IMG/VR virus record: IMGVR_UViG_3300020202_000083
Coordinates: 1-60,495 of that record
Strand: one strand, 5' to 3'
Source: a virus
Length of the DNA stretch: 60,495 nt
Shown: positions 42,624-49,565 of the stretch, in pieces
How the letters are laid out: each line of letters starts with the position of its first letter
How positions within the stretch are numbered: position 1 is the first letter of the stretch
Position numbers and translations under genes: made by a program
The notes under the pieces: model-generated
Databases searched by the model: none
What the model was told of the DNA's origin: nothing
Seen by the model: the letters and a program-made list of their open reading frames with translations, nothing else

Positions 42624-42952
42624 CGCACCCGCCTCCGTCTCTCCTTCAGGCTCGCTACCTCTGCGTGACACACATAGAGCGAGTCGGTGATCTGCTTTAG
42701 CGCCTCTTCGAAGGCCTCGTTGAGTGTCGCTGCGGCAGCGTGGCCAAATGGGATTTGCCCGGCGCCGTTCTCGGCCCCACTGAGCGTCAACCGGACAGAC
42801 CAGCGGACCTTGCTCTCTACCAATGCGGTAGCGACGACGGCACTAACTGAAGCATCGTGAGCGCGCATCGCTTCGAGCCATTCGAGGACTCGCTGCATTG
42901 CGGCAGCCGCGCCGTCAGCCGCGACTGCTGCGGCCAGCACCTCGGCGGTCAT
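42620..42952 (-). CDS. Hypothetical protein, 110 aa
   Basis: Ala-rich, mainly helical (VLAAAVAADGAAAAMQRVLEWLEAMRAH). No membrane segment. Overlaps both neighbours by 4 bases. Confidence 0.55.
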   Translation of the reverse strand: MTAEVLAAAVAADGAAAAMQRVLEWLEAMRAHDASVSAVVATALVESKVRWSVRLTLSGAENGAGQIPFGHAAAATLNEAFEEALKQITDSLYVCHAEVASLKERRRRVR

Positions 42953-43278
42953 GACGCTCTCCGAACGGGCGCGGAGGCCTCACTGTGCTTCGCGGCATCA
43001 CGAGCGCGTTCGCGATAGAACTGCGCAACGGCCTGGCGTGTCTCCGCGCTCGGTAGCTTGCCGCTCTTCGGGATGACACCGGCGGCTTCTGCTACCGCGC
43101 GCCAGTATTCATCGGGCCAAGTCGCTAGGTTACTGGCGATGCGCTCGCCGTCGCGAACAGGATGAAGCACCGGCTGACGGCTGCGATCACTGCAGATGCC
43201 ATCGATGACGCGCACGAGGGCGGTCGCTTTACGGTAGCGACCGGCTCGTTCGAACGGATTGCGTGCGGTGATGTTCAT
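42949..43278 (-). CDS. Hypothetical protein, 109 aa
   Basis: Start ATG 43278. The second half (ATWPDEYWRAVAEAAGVIPKSGKLPSAETRQAVAQFYRERARDAA) could hold a helical DNA-binding element. No named family. Confidence 0.55.
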   Translation of the reverse strand: MNITARNPFERAGRYRKATALVRVIDGICSDRSRQPVLHPVRDGERIASNLATWPDEYWRAVAEAAGVIPKSGKLPSAETRQAVAQFYRERARDAAKHSEASAPVRRAS

Positions 43279-43451
43279 TGCGCGATCTTTCGGAGAGGGA
43301 CGACATTCGACGGGCATTTCGTCAGCGCCGGTTTCGGCATGGGCACCGATCGGGGCGCCTCATCGATCGTTTCGCCCGACACGTCGGCCGTGCGCGGCGG
43401 TTCGCTTTCGCGCTCCTCCACAACGAGAAGCACCAGCACTGTGCGTTTCAA
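43275..43451 (-). CDS. Small protein, 58 aa; first gene of the leftward operon
   Basis: TTG at 43451 is preceded by a full AAGGAGG at 5-base spacing, which decides the start over the upstream ATG at 43490. A hydrophobic start (KRTVLVLLVVEE) leads to a soluble, Pro-rich remainder. It lies about 100 bases downstream of the leftward promoter/operator. Function unknown. Confidence 0.5.
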   Translation of the reverse strand: MKRTVLVLLVVEERESEPPRTADVSGETIDEAPRSVPMPKPALTKCPSNVVPLRKIAQ

Positions 43452-43557
43452 CAGGACCTCCTTCGGCAGCTGGGCCGAAGTCGGGTGCATCTCGGGACCG
43501 GGGGGGGACAGTCGCGCGAGACGCGCCCGCTTCGGAGCAGGGCCGGCTGACACACAA

Positions 43558-43587
43558 CAAGTAGCGCACTGGCTACGCAGTAGTCAA
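43558..43587 (-). promoter_or_regulatory. Leftward early promoter/operator
   Basis: Reading leftward: TTGACTACT, two bases, GTAGC, one base, AGTGCGCTACTTG. 27 of 30 positions equal the rightward element at 45549-45578. TTGACT is a good -35; the -10 is weak (TACTTG or CTACTT). GTAGC...GCTAC forms an inverted repeat suitable for repressor binding, and another CTAC/GTAG pair extends to about 43595. Confidence 0.7.
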
Positions 43588-43682
43588 CTAGCTACTAGAG
43601 CAATTCGACACGAGGGCAAAGAACGGCCGCTCGGCCGAGCTGTGTGGACATTGCTCGTCACTGGGTGCGGTACGACTCGTGG

Positions 43683-43691
43683 TTATCCACA
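43683..43691. promoter_or_regulatory. Single DnaA-box-like sequence
   Basis: TTATCCACA is a perfect match to the DnaA box consensus, in the gap between the leftward promoter and the ImmA-type gene. One nine-base match can occur by chance in a genome this size. Confidence 0.3.
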
Positions 43692-43714
43692 GCCGATGGA
43701 GTTATCGCTGACGC

Positions 43715-44314
43715 ATGGGCGGTATTTCAGCAGCAGAGATTGAAGGCGCTGCCGATGGGCTGCTTCGCTGGGCCGGAGATCAGGCCCCAGGCATTGTGGC
43801 CTTGGCGGAACGGTTGCTCGGGGCCGGTTGTGTGCGCGCAGTGCACGCTGGGGCGTTGCCCGGAGTGGCCGCTGTGGCCCGCGTGGGAGGCAACTGGCGG
43901 ATCTACATCCGCGCTAGGGCATCTGCGGAACAACAGACCTTCGCAATCGCGCACGAGCTCGCTCACTGGTGCTTAGGGGAAACGGCGACTGAGACCGAAT
44001 GCGATGCATTGGCTGCCGCCCTGGTGATGCCCTGGCGGCCGTACCTCGCCGCGGCGCGTTCTATCGGTCAGTCGTGGTCTGTTCTTGCTCAGCGGTTCGT
44101 CTGTACGGAGAGTGCCGTTGCGCTCCGCTGGGGTGAAGTTGTACATGATCCGCTGGTACTGATAGCGCCACGCGTTGTTCGTGTGCGGGGTGCCCCGTGG
44201 ACATGGCCGCATGATGAGCGCCAGCTACGCGGGTTGGCCAAGGCGAGCCGCGAAAACGTTAGCGTTTCGACCCTTGACGGCGATCACCGACGCGTCCTGC
44301 TCATCGCGGTCTGA
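43715..44314 (+). CDS. immA: ImmA/IrrE-type zinc metallopeptidase
   Basis: 199 residues. FAIAHELAHWCLGE carries the HExxH zinc motif typical of the ImmA/IrrE family, with a downstream segment TETECDALAAALVMPW giving the third metal ligand region. These enzymes cut phage or element repressors to start excision. Convergent with the XRE regulator gene (3-base gap). The neighbouring 259-residue repressor has no self-cleaving domain, which makes it a good candidate substrate. Confidence 0.85.
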   Translation: MGGISAAEIEGAADGLLRWAGDQAPGIVALAERLLGAGCVRAVHAGALPGVAAVARVGGNWRIYIRARASAEQQTFAIAHELAHWCLGETATETECDALAAALVMPWRPYLAAARSIGQSWSVLAQRFVCTESAVALRWGEVVHDPLVLIAPRVVRVRGAPWTWPHDERQLRGLAKASRENVSVSTLDGDHRRVLLIAV

Positions 44315-44316
44315 TT

Positions 44317-44586
44317 CTAGGTTTTGCGCGGTCTTCCGGTGCGTCTTGGTGTTTTCAGCCGTGGTTGCTCGAAGAGCGTCCCAACGTTGACGCCTAGGAC
44401 CTTGCTCAGGCGAACAAGGCTGCGCACACTCAGGTTTTCTGTGCCGCGTTCGATGGCCTGCCAGTAGCCAAGGCTCACGTTTGCCAGTTCTGAGATCTGT
44501 GCTTGCGTAAAACCACGCAGTCGGCGAAGCTCGGCGATCTTCCGGCCCAAGTTGACAAGGACTTGGTCCGCATCCTGTTGGGGCAC
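44317..44586 (-). CDS. XRE-family HTH regulator, 89 aa
   Basis: LGRKIAELRRLRGFTQAQISELANVSLGYWQAIERGTENLSVRSLVRLSKVLGVNVGTLFE is a complete HTH_3 domain (residues about 11-72). GTG start. A basic C-terminal tail (KTPRRTGRPRKT) follows. It may act with the larger repressor at the early operators or regulate immA. An AT-richer segment upstream (44610-44660) is a likely promoter. Confidence 0.85.
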   Translation of the reverse strand: MPQQDADQVLVNLGRKIAELRRLRGFTQAQISELANVSLGYWQAIERGTENLSVRSLVRLSKVLGVNVGTLFEQPRLKTPRRTGRPRKT

Positions 44587-44661
44587 CGGGCCGCAGTACA
44601 GGAGCGACGCTGGAGAAAAGACTTACTTTTAGGTGAGGCTTTGAAAGGAAACAGGCGGGAG

Positions 44662-44892
44662 ATGCAGCACAGACCAAAGGGGGACTACTGGGTGGGCTAT
44701 GCTCGGTGTGGCCGTTACTGGTCGGCGGCCATTTATCTTCATGATTGCGGTGAGTACCACCTAGCGCACGTTGCGACGGGGTCGTGGAGGCACGTTCGAA
44801 GGGCGGCTTGTTTCGCCCCCGCCCTTGCCTCGCTTCTTGCCGCCGAGCGTGGCGGGCCACATCTTGACGCTGCTCCGCGCGTCGTCCGCTGA
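44662..44892 (+). CDS. Doubtful small protein, 76 aa
   Basis: ATG 44662 has GGGAG directly upstream and the frame fills the short gap between the XRE and repressor genes, but the last 132 bases overlap the end of the repressor on the other strand. The first 40 residues (HRPKGDYWVGYARCGRYWSAAIYLHDCGEYHLAHVA) look protein-like. It may not be expressed. Confidence 0.3.
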   Translation: MQHRPKGDYWVGYARCGRYWSAAIYLHDCGEYHLAHVATGSWRHVRRAACFAPALASLLAAERGGPHLDAAPRVVR

Positions 44893-45540
44893 GACCCCCT
44901 TCTCGGTGTCCTTTGTGACAACTCGTTCACCTGGAGGGGCTTGGCGGTGCTTCTTAGCGAAGCGCTCTGCCGCGAGCTGATTGTCAAAGAAGATGAACGC
45001 GTCGATTTCGTCGATCTGTTCTGCGTCGATGAAGTCCGACGAGCCGACCAGTTCGTCCACCTTGCGCTTATCGTACCGCTCGTAGAGACGCTCGCGCACC
45101 TTTTTGAGGCTGCCCCGACGGTCAGCTTCACGCTCCGTCTCGTAGACGCGGGTAATGCCGGGCGATGGTGTGTCCGCAGGAGGCGCCACGACCTCCCGCC
45201 GCGGTGGCTTCACTTCCTCTTGTCCAGCATGGGTAACGACCCTCGGTGGCACCGGCACGCTTGGCGACGGCCAGGGACCTCGACCGAAGGCCAGCCATTC
45301 TTCAGAAACACCGAACGCGTTGGCTAACTTCTTGATGACCGGCGGCTTTGCTTCGTGTTGCCTTCCGTTGAAAAGCTTTCCCAGGAGACCGCGCGAGATT
45401 TCGTGCTCCTCCTCGACCCTCGTTGCAGGTGGGAGCTTCCCCGTATCCGGATCAAGCGGAAGGCAGTGGTAGGCATACCAGACGCGAGCGCCCAAGCTCA
45501 TGTCCACATGTTGCCATGTAGCTACCTGAAGAATCGACAT
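44761..45540 (-). CDS. Phage repressor (CI-like), 259 aa
   Basis: Residues about 40-90 hold an HTH_3-like domain (ISRGLLGKLFNGRQHEAKPPVIKKLANAFGVSEEWLAFG). The middle is a Pro-rich linker; the rest is charged and helical (SLKKVRERLYERYDKRKVDELVGSSDF), with a Lys/Arg/Gly-rich end. No peptidase S24 (LexA-type) self-cleavage domain is visible. Start may be ATG 45540 or 45501. It lies divergent from the Cro-like gene, with a shared operator between them, the classic repressor position. Confidence 0.72.
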   Translation of the reverse strand: MSILQVATWQHVDMSLGARVWYAYHCLPLDPDTGKLPPATRVEEEHEISRGLLGKLFNGRQHEAKPPVIKKLANAFGVSEEWLAFGRGPWPSPSVPVPPRVVTHAGQEEVKPPRREVVAPPADTPSPGITRVYETEREADRRGSLKKVRERLYERYDKRKVDELVGSSDFIDAEQIDEIDAFIFFDNQLAAERFAKKHRQAPPGERVVTKDTEKGVSADDARSSVKMWPATLGGKKRGKGGGETSRPSNVPPRPRRNVR

Positions 45541-45548
45541 GAAGCGGA

Positions 45549-45583
45549 TTGACTACTAGGTAGCGAGTGCGCTACTTGGTAGT
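45549..45583 (+). promoter_or_regulatory. Rightward early promoter/operator
   Basis: Reading rightward: TTGACTACT, two bases, GTAGC, one base, AGTGCGCTACTTG, then GTAG. It contains two near-equal palindromes CTACTAGGTAG (45553-45563) and CTACTTGGTAG (45573-45583), 20 bases apart. GTAGCTAC at 45518-45525, inside the start region of the repressor, may be a third site. The leftward early promoter carries the same element. Confidence 0.7.
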
Positions 45584-45587
45584 GGAG

Positions 45588-45872
45588 ATGGTCGCGCAAT
45601 ACGTCAGCCGCTCGAGCACCGCGCTCGCGAAAGTCATGGATGAGATCGGCGTCGGAAAGCTCGCCGAGGACACCGACATCCACCGAACGCAGCTCTGGCG
45701 GTATTCGACGGGCCGCAGCAAGCCAGACGCTGATCAGATCGCGAAGCTGCATCGGGCTACCGGCGGTCGAGTTGCGGCCGACGGCTGGGAGACACTCGCC
45801 CAGTCTGACACCGAAGAAGACGCGCGACCTGCTGAGCCTAAGCCGGCCGGCAACCCAAGCGCTGCGGAGTAA
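45588..45872 (+). CDS. Cro-like HTH regulator, 94 aa
   Basis: LAKVMDEIGVGKLAEDTDIHRTQLWRYSTGRSKPDADQIAKLHRATGG forms a Cro/CI-type helix-turn-helix. ATG 45588 was chosen because the upstream in-frame GTG (45567) lies inside the operator. If the promoter at 45549 is used, the message would start almost at the ATG, so it may be leaderless. First gene of the rightward early operon. Confidence 0.7.
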   Translation: MVAQYVSRSSTALAKVMDEIGVGKLAEDTDIHRTQLWRYSTGRSKPDADQIAKLHRATGGRVAADGWETLAQSDTEEDARPAEPKPAGNPSAAE

Positions 45873-45948
45873 CCAAATGTCGTTCACTCCTGAAGCCATT
45901 CGTGTACCTAGACCACCGAGAGCGGACTTTGGCGCTGGGCGTCTGTGC

Positions 45949-46155
45949 CTAAGATCCAGCGCCCAACGTCCGGGAAGCACGCGCAGCGGCCTCGTAGCAG
46001 ACGATCTGCCCGCCGTCGCAGCTCACAGCAACTATGTCCCCGTTGGTGGGGTCGCGCGTGAGTCGGTCGTAGTACCAAGCTGGCCCCCCGCTCCGTCCGC
46101 ACGCGAGCAAGAACGCCAGGACGGTGGCCAATCCAAGAAGAGCGGTTCTCGCCAT
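45949..46155 (-). CDS. Small lipoprotein, 68 aa
   Basis: ARTALLGLATVLAFLLACGRSGG is a signal peptide with lipobox LLAC. The mature part is short with two further cysteines. It is the second gene of a two-gene unit on the opposite strand to the early genes, 3 bases after the larger lipoprotein. This is a typical place for lysogen-expressed genes. Confidence 0.6.
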   Translation of the reverse strand: MARTALLGLATVLAFLLACGRSGGPAWYYDRLTRDPTNGDIVAVSCDGGQIVCYEAAARASRTLGAGS

Positions 46156-46158
46156 GGT

Positions 46159-46596
46159 TCATTGGCGGGTGGCAACCTGGTCGTAAGTGCTCGCGCACCC
46201 ATCGCCGCTGAACGGGTCCGTGATGACGATCGAAAGCGTACCTGTGATGCGCTCGCCGTCGGCGTCCTGCTGCTCAGTAAAAGCGACTATCTCGGAAACG
46301 AAGCCCGTTTCGGGATCCAGGCACCGAATCGATCTGTCGAGTCGGCAGCCGTCAGAGCTCCATTGGTCAGGCTGGACGAACTCGCAGTCAGCAAGAGCCT
46401 CGCCTTCACCACCCGCCTCGTAGCGAACGACCTGGTCCGGAAACTCGCCGCACGTGCCGTTAGCGCGCTGGTCGTAGCTGATGACGTACGTGCCCACGCG
46501 ATCGGTCTCCGGATCGCACGTGAACGAGTTTTCATCTTCGCCTCCACAGCCGACAAGCCAAACCGTCAACAGTGCCGCAATTGAGAGTTTTTCCAT
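46159..46596 (-). CDS. Cys-rich lipoprotein, 145 aa
   Basis: EKLSIAALLTVWLVGCGGEDENSFTC has a signal peptide with lipobox LVGC and a following acidic GGEDE. Six more cysteines (FTC, GTC, ADC, DGC, IRC, DGC) and the pattern VGTYVISYDQRANGTCGEFPDQVV...CASTYDQVATR resemble small lipoproteins common in Myxococcota. Start ATG 46596; ATG 46614 is possible. Likely made in lysogens; exclusion of other phages is a plausible but unproven role. Confidence 0.6.
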   Translation of the reverse strand: MEKLSIAALLTVWLVGCGGEDENSFTCDPETDRVGTYVISYDQRANGTCGEFPDQVVRYEAGGEGEALADCEFVQPDQWSSDGCRLDRSIRCLDPETGFVSEIVAFTEQQDADGERITGTLSIVITDPFSGDGCASTYDQVATRQ

Positions 46597-46849
46597 GATC
46601 GCTGCGAAAACCATGACCACCTGCGGAAATCAAGCAACGCCAGCCTTGACGTTGCGCAGGGCCGCTGCTGCCCGTTTGCGTCGCCTGGTGTGCGCTTCTG
46701 GTCTCAGCACGGAAGAGATCGCGCGGCGTTACGGGCTTGGCGTGCGGACTGTGCAGCGACTGATCGCCGGTAAAACCAGGATGACGGGACTCGAGCTCCT
46801 GTGTGCGCTCGAAGCTGACGTGGCGAATGACGTGAAGGAGGCGGCGTAG
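46595..46849 (+). CDS. Small HTH protein, 84 aa
   Basis: LRRLVCASGLSTEEIARRYGLGVRTVQRLIAGKTRMTGLELLCALEADVA is a helix-turn-helix DNA-binding domain. Its ATG overlaps that of the divergent lipoprotein (CATG); a second ATG at 46613 would avoid this. Could serve as a CII- or control-type regulator in the early operon. Confidence 0.65.
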   Translation: MIAAKTMTTCGNQATPALTLRRAAAARLRRLVCASGLSTEEIARRYGLGVRTVQRLIAGKTRMTGLELLCALEADVANDVKEAA

Positions 46850-46852
46850 GTC

Positions 46853-47245
46853 ATGACCAAGGTTGCTGGCTCGCGAGCTTTTCATGGGGCGCTGCGCGCT
46901 CAGATCGACGCAGCCTGGGAAGATCACATAGCGGGCAAGCGTGCGTCTCATTCAGCTAGCCTGCTCTACGGTTACGCGCCTGCTGATGCCACTGACCTGC
47001 GGGGCACTCCCTGGGTCCCATCTGTTCCCGTCCCCGTAGCTCAAATGCAGCGCCCGGTATGCGGCTGCGGGCAAACCCTTCTTCGGTCGTTTCCGGACTG
47101 GCCAGGCATGTGCGGCGACTGCGCGGCGGTGGTCGAAAAGTACGGCGACCACCTCGGCGACAGGGACAGACTCGAAGAACCAGCGGACCCCGATCCCACG
47201 AGCAACTGGGCCGCGTGGGCGCACCCGAACTCGGAGGGCCCATGA
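46853..47245 (+). CDS. Hypothetical Cys-containing protein, 130 aa
   Basis: AAGGAGG lies upstream in the end of the preceding gene. CGCGQTLL and GMCGDCAAVV suggest a zinc site near residues 70-95. It overlaps the tiny membrane peptide by ATGA. No family recognised. Confidence 0.6.
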   Translation: MTKVAGSRAFHGALRAQIDAAWEDHIAGKRASHSASLLYGYAPADATDLRGTPWVPSVPVPVAQMQRPVCGCGQTLLRSFPDWPGMCGDCAAVVEKYGDHLGDRDRLEEPADPDPTSNWAAWAHPNSEGP

Positions 47246-47322
47246 CCATCGCCACCAACATCGTCATGGGCCTTGGTCTCACGGTGGTAACGATGCTCGT
47301 CGCCAGGCGGGTGCTCGCATGA
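47242..47322 (+). CDS. Tiny transmembrane peptide, 26 aa
   Basis: Coupled by ATGA overlaps at both ends. The product (TIATNIVMGLGLTVVTMLVA then RRVLA) is essentially one membrane helix with a basic tail. It immediately precedes a lysozyme-like gene, which suggests a pinholin- or anchor-like role; it could also be only a coupling peptide. Confidence 0.45.
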   Translation: MTIATNIVMGLGLTVVTMLVARRVLA

Positions 47323-47831
47323 TCCCGAAGGCGCTGCTTATCGCCATCGGCCTATTGCCGGTGTTCCACGAAGATAAGGCCGACGATCGCAAGGGCGCAC
47401 AGCTCGTGACCGTGGCTGCCGCCGTGCACGAAGCAGCGCGCGAGCAGAAGCGCTGGCCGGGCACTCGACGCGAGCTTGAGCTCCTGCTGTTCACCATCGG
47501 ATGGCATGAGTCCGCGTTCTCGCTTCGCATCGGCGAAGGTCGCTGTAAGCCCCACGAGTGTGACCGCGGCAGAGCGGCCGGCCATTGGCAGATGCATCGC
47601 GCAACAAGCTCGAGCGAGGCTGCCTGGGTCGCTTCAAAGACCGACATCCGTATCGCTGCGCGCGAAGCCGCTCGGGCTCTCACACGGGCCAGGTGGGTGT
47701 GCAAGGGCACGTCCGGCGACTGGTTGACGGAGACTCTTAGGGGTTACGCCGGCAGTGGTTGCCGCAAGTCGTTCCGGGGCGAGGCTGCTCGGGTCGCGAC
47801 GTTCCGGCGATTGGAGAGGGGCGGTCAGTGA
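47319..47831 (+). CDS. Lysozyme/lytic transglycosylase-like protein
   Basis: 170 residues. A hydrophobic N-terminus (PKALLIAIGLLPVF) may be a signal or anchor. ELLLFTIGWHESAFSLRIGEG, with Glu64 as likely catalytic acid, followed by DRGRAAGHWQMH, follows the SLT/lysozyme pattern (ES.F...G..G..Q). It would cut peptidoglycan glycan strands. Unusually for a lysis gene it is joined by overlaps to excisionase-like and integrase genes. Confidence 0.65.
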   Translation: MIPKALLIAIGLLPVFHEDKADDRKGAQLVTVAAAVHEAAREQKRWPGTRRELELLLFTIGWHESAFSLRIGEGRCKPHECDRGRAAGHWQMHRATSSSEAAWVASKTDIRIAAREAARALTRARWVCKGTSGDWLTETLRGYAGSGCRKSFRGEAARVATFRRLERGGQ

Positions 47832-48025
47832 CCGAACCGCGTTACCTCAAGCCGGCAGAGGTGGCGGCTCTCCTCAACGTGAGCAAGCCGACGGCCATGA
47901 AGCTCGCCCGCACCGAAGGCTTGCCCATGGTTCAGCTCGGTCCACGGGTGTATCGATTCGATCGCGCGGCCGTAGAGGCATGGGTAGAGAAGCGACGCAC
48001 CGCGCAGCAAAGGAAGGCGGGCTGA
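47828..48025 (+). CDS. Excisionase-like HTH protein, 65 aa
   Basis: GTG start in a GTGA overlap. YLKPAEVAALLNVSKPTAMKLARTEGLPMVQLGPRVYRFDRAAVEAWVEKR fills the protein and is a complete HTH_17/MerR-like winged domain as found in excisionases and AlpA-type regulators. It immediately precedes the integrase, so control of excision is likely. Confidence 0.75.
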   Translation: MTEPRYLKPAEVAALLNVSKPTAMKLARTEGLPMVQLGPRVYRFDRAAVEAWVEKRRTAQQRKAG

Positions 48026-49347
48026 TGGCTGTTGTCGAACGTAGGCGCAAGCGTGGGACCGTTTACTACGTGTGTACGTCCGTCAAGGGCGCGAAGCACT
48101 GGGAAAAGGTCGGCACCAACAAGCGGGAGGCAGAGACACTCGACAGGCAGCGTCGGCGCGAGGTCAAGGAAGGGACGTTCAGACCAGGGCAGGCGACGGC
48201 GCAGATGCTAGTCGAGACGTTCGGCCGTCGCTGGCTCGAGACGCGCAAGAATCGCACGGCACACAACGACGCGCGCTTGCTTGAGATCCATGTTTTCACC
48301 GTCGCCTGGTTCGCCAAGCTTCCCATCGGTGACGTGCGCCCGAAGCACTTTCCGAAGCTGGCCGGTGAGCTGCTTGCTGCTGGCAAGCTCGGCAGCAAGA
48401 GCATCAGTCTTGTGATGGGCCTCGTGCGTGTACTGTTCCGCGATGCAGCGCTCGAGGATGTGATCGAGGCCAATCCCTACGTGATGCCGCGCGGCCTGCT
48501 CAAGCGCTCTGGCAAGAAGCGCGAGCCGTACACAGCCACGGAAGCCGTTGCCCTACTCACGGCTCCCAAAGATGCTCTGTGGCGCGCCTGGAATCACGCG
48601 GCCTTCTACACTGGCCAGCGCTGCGGCGAGCTCTGTGGGCTTCGCTGGGGCGACTGGGACGATATGCCGAAGCCGCTCGGCTCTCTCCTCTGTGAGCGTC
48701 AGTACGACGGCCAGGCTCTGAAGACAGACCGACCGCGCATCGTGCCGGTGCACCCTGAGCTACGGGCGGCTCTGCTCGTTTGGCGCGAACAGTGGGCGGC
48801 AATGTTCTGCCGGGAGCCGGAGCCCAATGATCTGATCTTCCCTGCCCCGGATGGTCAGGCCTTCTCGAAGTCGAGCGTCTACAAGGCGTGGCTTCGCGGC
48901 TGCAAGGCCGCCGAGGTCACCAACCGCTCCGTCCATTCAACGAGACACACCTTCATCACCTTCGCGCGGCGCGGTGGGGCCAACCGCGAGGTGGTCGAAC
49001 TCATCACCCACAACCCAAAGGGGACCATCGTCGACCGGTACACTACCAGGGACTGGGCCGAGCTCTGTGAGGCCGTGCTGGCCGTTCGGTACGTTGACGC
49101 GCCGGTTGACGCGGCGACGAAATCTAGCGGTTTTAAAGGCTCCAGCTCCTGGACTCGAACCTCGTCCACCTCAGAAAACCGGGAGAAAACCTGGAGCGCT
49201 CAGGAAACTGCGCGTAGCGAAAACACCGAGAGATCAGCGGTACGGCGCCACGGTGACGCGCGGGTTGACGCAAGCCAACTTGAGTTAGCCCCTGCTACCT
49301 GGGCGCTCGCCTACGCCGCCAATGACGTGCTCCGGAGGGCGGGGTGA
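48025..49347 (+). CDS. int: Tyrosine recombinase integrase
   Basis: 440 residues, ATG with AGGAAGG upstream. Arm-type and core-binding regions occupy residues 1-165. The catalytic domain shows Arg199 (TGQRCGELCGLRW), His304 and Arg307 (HSTRH), His329 (LITHN) and nucleophile Tyr339 (VDRYT). About 100 extra residues follow Tyr339, including GSSSWTRTSS, which is the translation of a tRNA-like sequence, so the end of the gene probably contains attP. It catalyses integration into and excision from the host chromosome. Confidence 0.93.
   Translation: MAVVERRRKRGTVYYVCTSVKGAKHWEKVGTNKREAETLDRQRRREVKEGTFRPGQATAQMLVETFGRRWLETRKNRTAHNDARLLEIHVFTVAWFAKLPIGDVRPKHFPKLAGELLAAGKLGSKSISLVMGLVRVLFRDAALEDVIEANPYVMPRGLLKRSGKKREPYTATEAVALLTAPKDALWRAWNHAAFYTGQRCGELCGLRWGDWDDMPKPLGSLLCERQYDGQALKTDRPRIVPVHPELRAALLVWREQWAAMFCREPEPNDLIFPAPDGQAFSKSSVYKAWLRGCKAAEVTNRSVHSTRHTFITFARRGGANREVVELITHNPKGTIVDRYTTRDWAELCEAVLAVRYVDAPVDAATKSSGFKGSSSWTRTSSTSENREKTWSAQETARSENTERSAVRRHGDARVDASQLELAPATWALAYAANDVLRRAG
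49132..49180. promoter_or_regulatory. Putative attP core with tRNA 3'-end similarity
   Basis: CTCCTGGACTCGAACC reads on the other strand as GGTTCGAGTCC, the T-loop region of a tRNA, followed by an acceptor-like end. It lies inside the 3' end of int. The translated WTRTS pattern is common at the ends of integrases whose attP overlaps a tRNA gene copy. The predicted host target is a tRNA gene; which one cannot be read from the partial arm. Confidence 0.6.
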
Positions 49348-49565
49348 GCGCCGACATCATCTCCCTCGACGACTATCGTCAGGAGCTCGCTGAGCGCGCC
49401 TGCGGGGTCGGTAAGTACTCTGGTGCCCGGCTGGTCGACGGGACGGTCGTGGTCAGCACCAGTCTTGACGATGAGGCCATGATTCTGAAGCCGGCCGCGG
49501 CTCGGACGCTGGCCCTCATGCTGCTCCACTTGGCTGATGTGGCGGATGGGGGTGACCGTGGCTAA
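49344..49565 (+). CDS. Hypothetical protein, 73 aa
   Basis: GTG start overlapping int (GTGA). Starts SADIISLDDYRQELAERAC. The order of strands and helices resembles small phage proteins adjoining replication genes; no family named. Confidence 0.55.
   Translation: MSADIISLDDYRQELAERACGVGKYSGARLVDGTVVVSTSLDDEAMILKPAAARTLALMLLHLADVADGGDRG

Noticed and set aside
32342-43451. CRISPR array, tRNA genes or insertion sequences in the accessory region
   Set aside because: No regular repeats with spacers, no complete tRNA cloverleaf and no transposase were seen here or elsewhere in the window.
43683-43691. DnaA box as the replication origin
   Set aside because: A single match without an AT-rich region or further boxes is weak; the initiator gene offers a better candidate.
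45522-45980. 152-aa frame on the minus strand across the Cro-like gene
   Set aside because: It is the antisense of the Cro-like gene and of the operator, with Arg/Leu-rich shadow composition.
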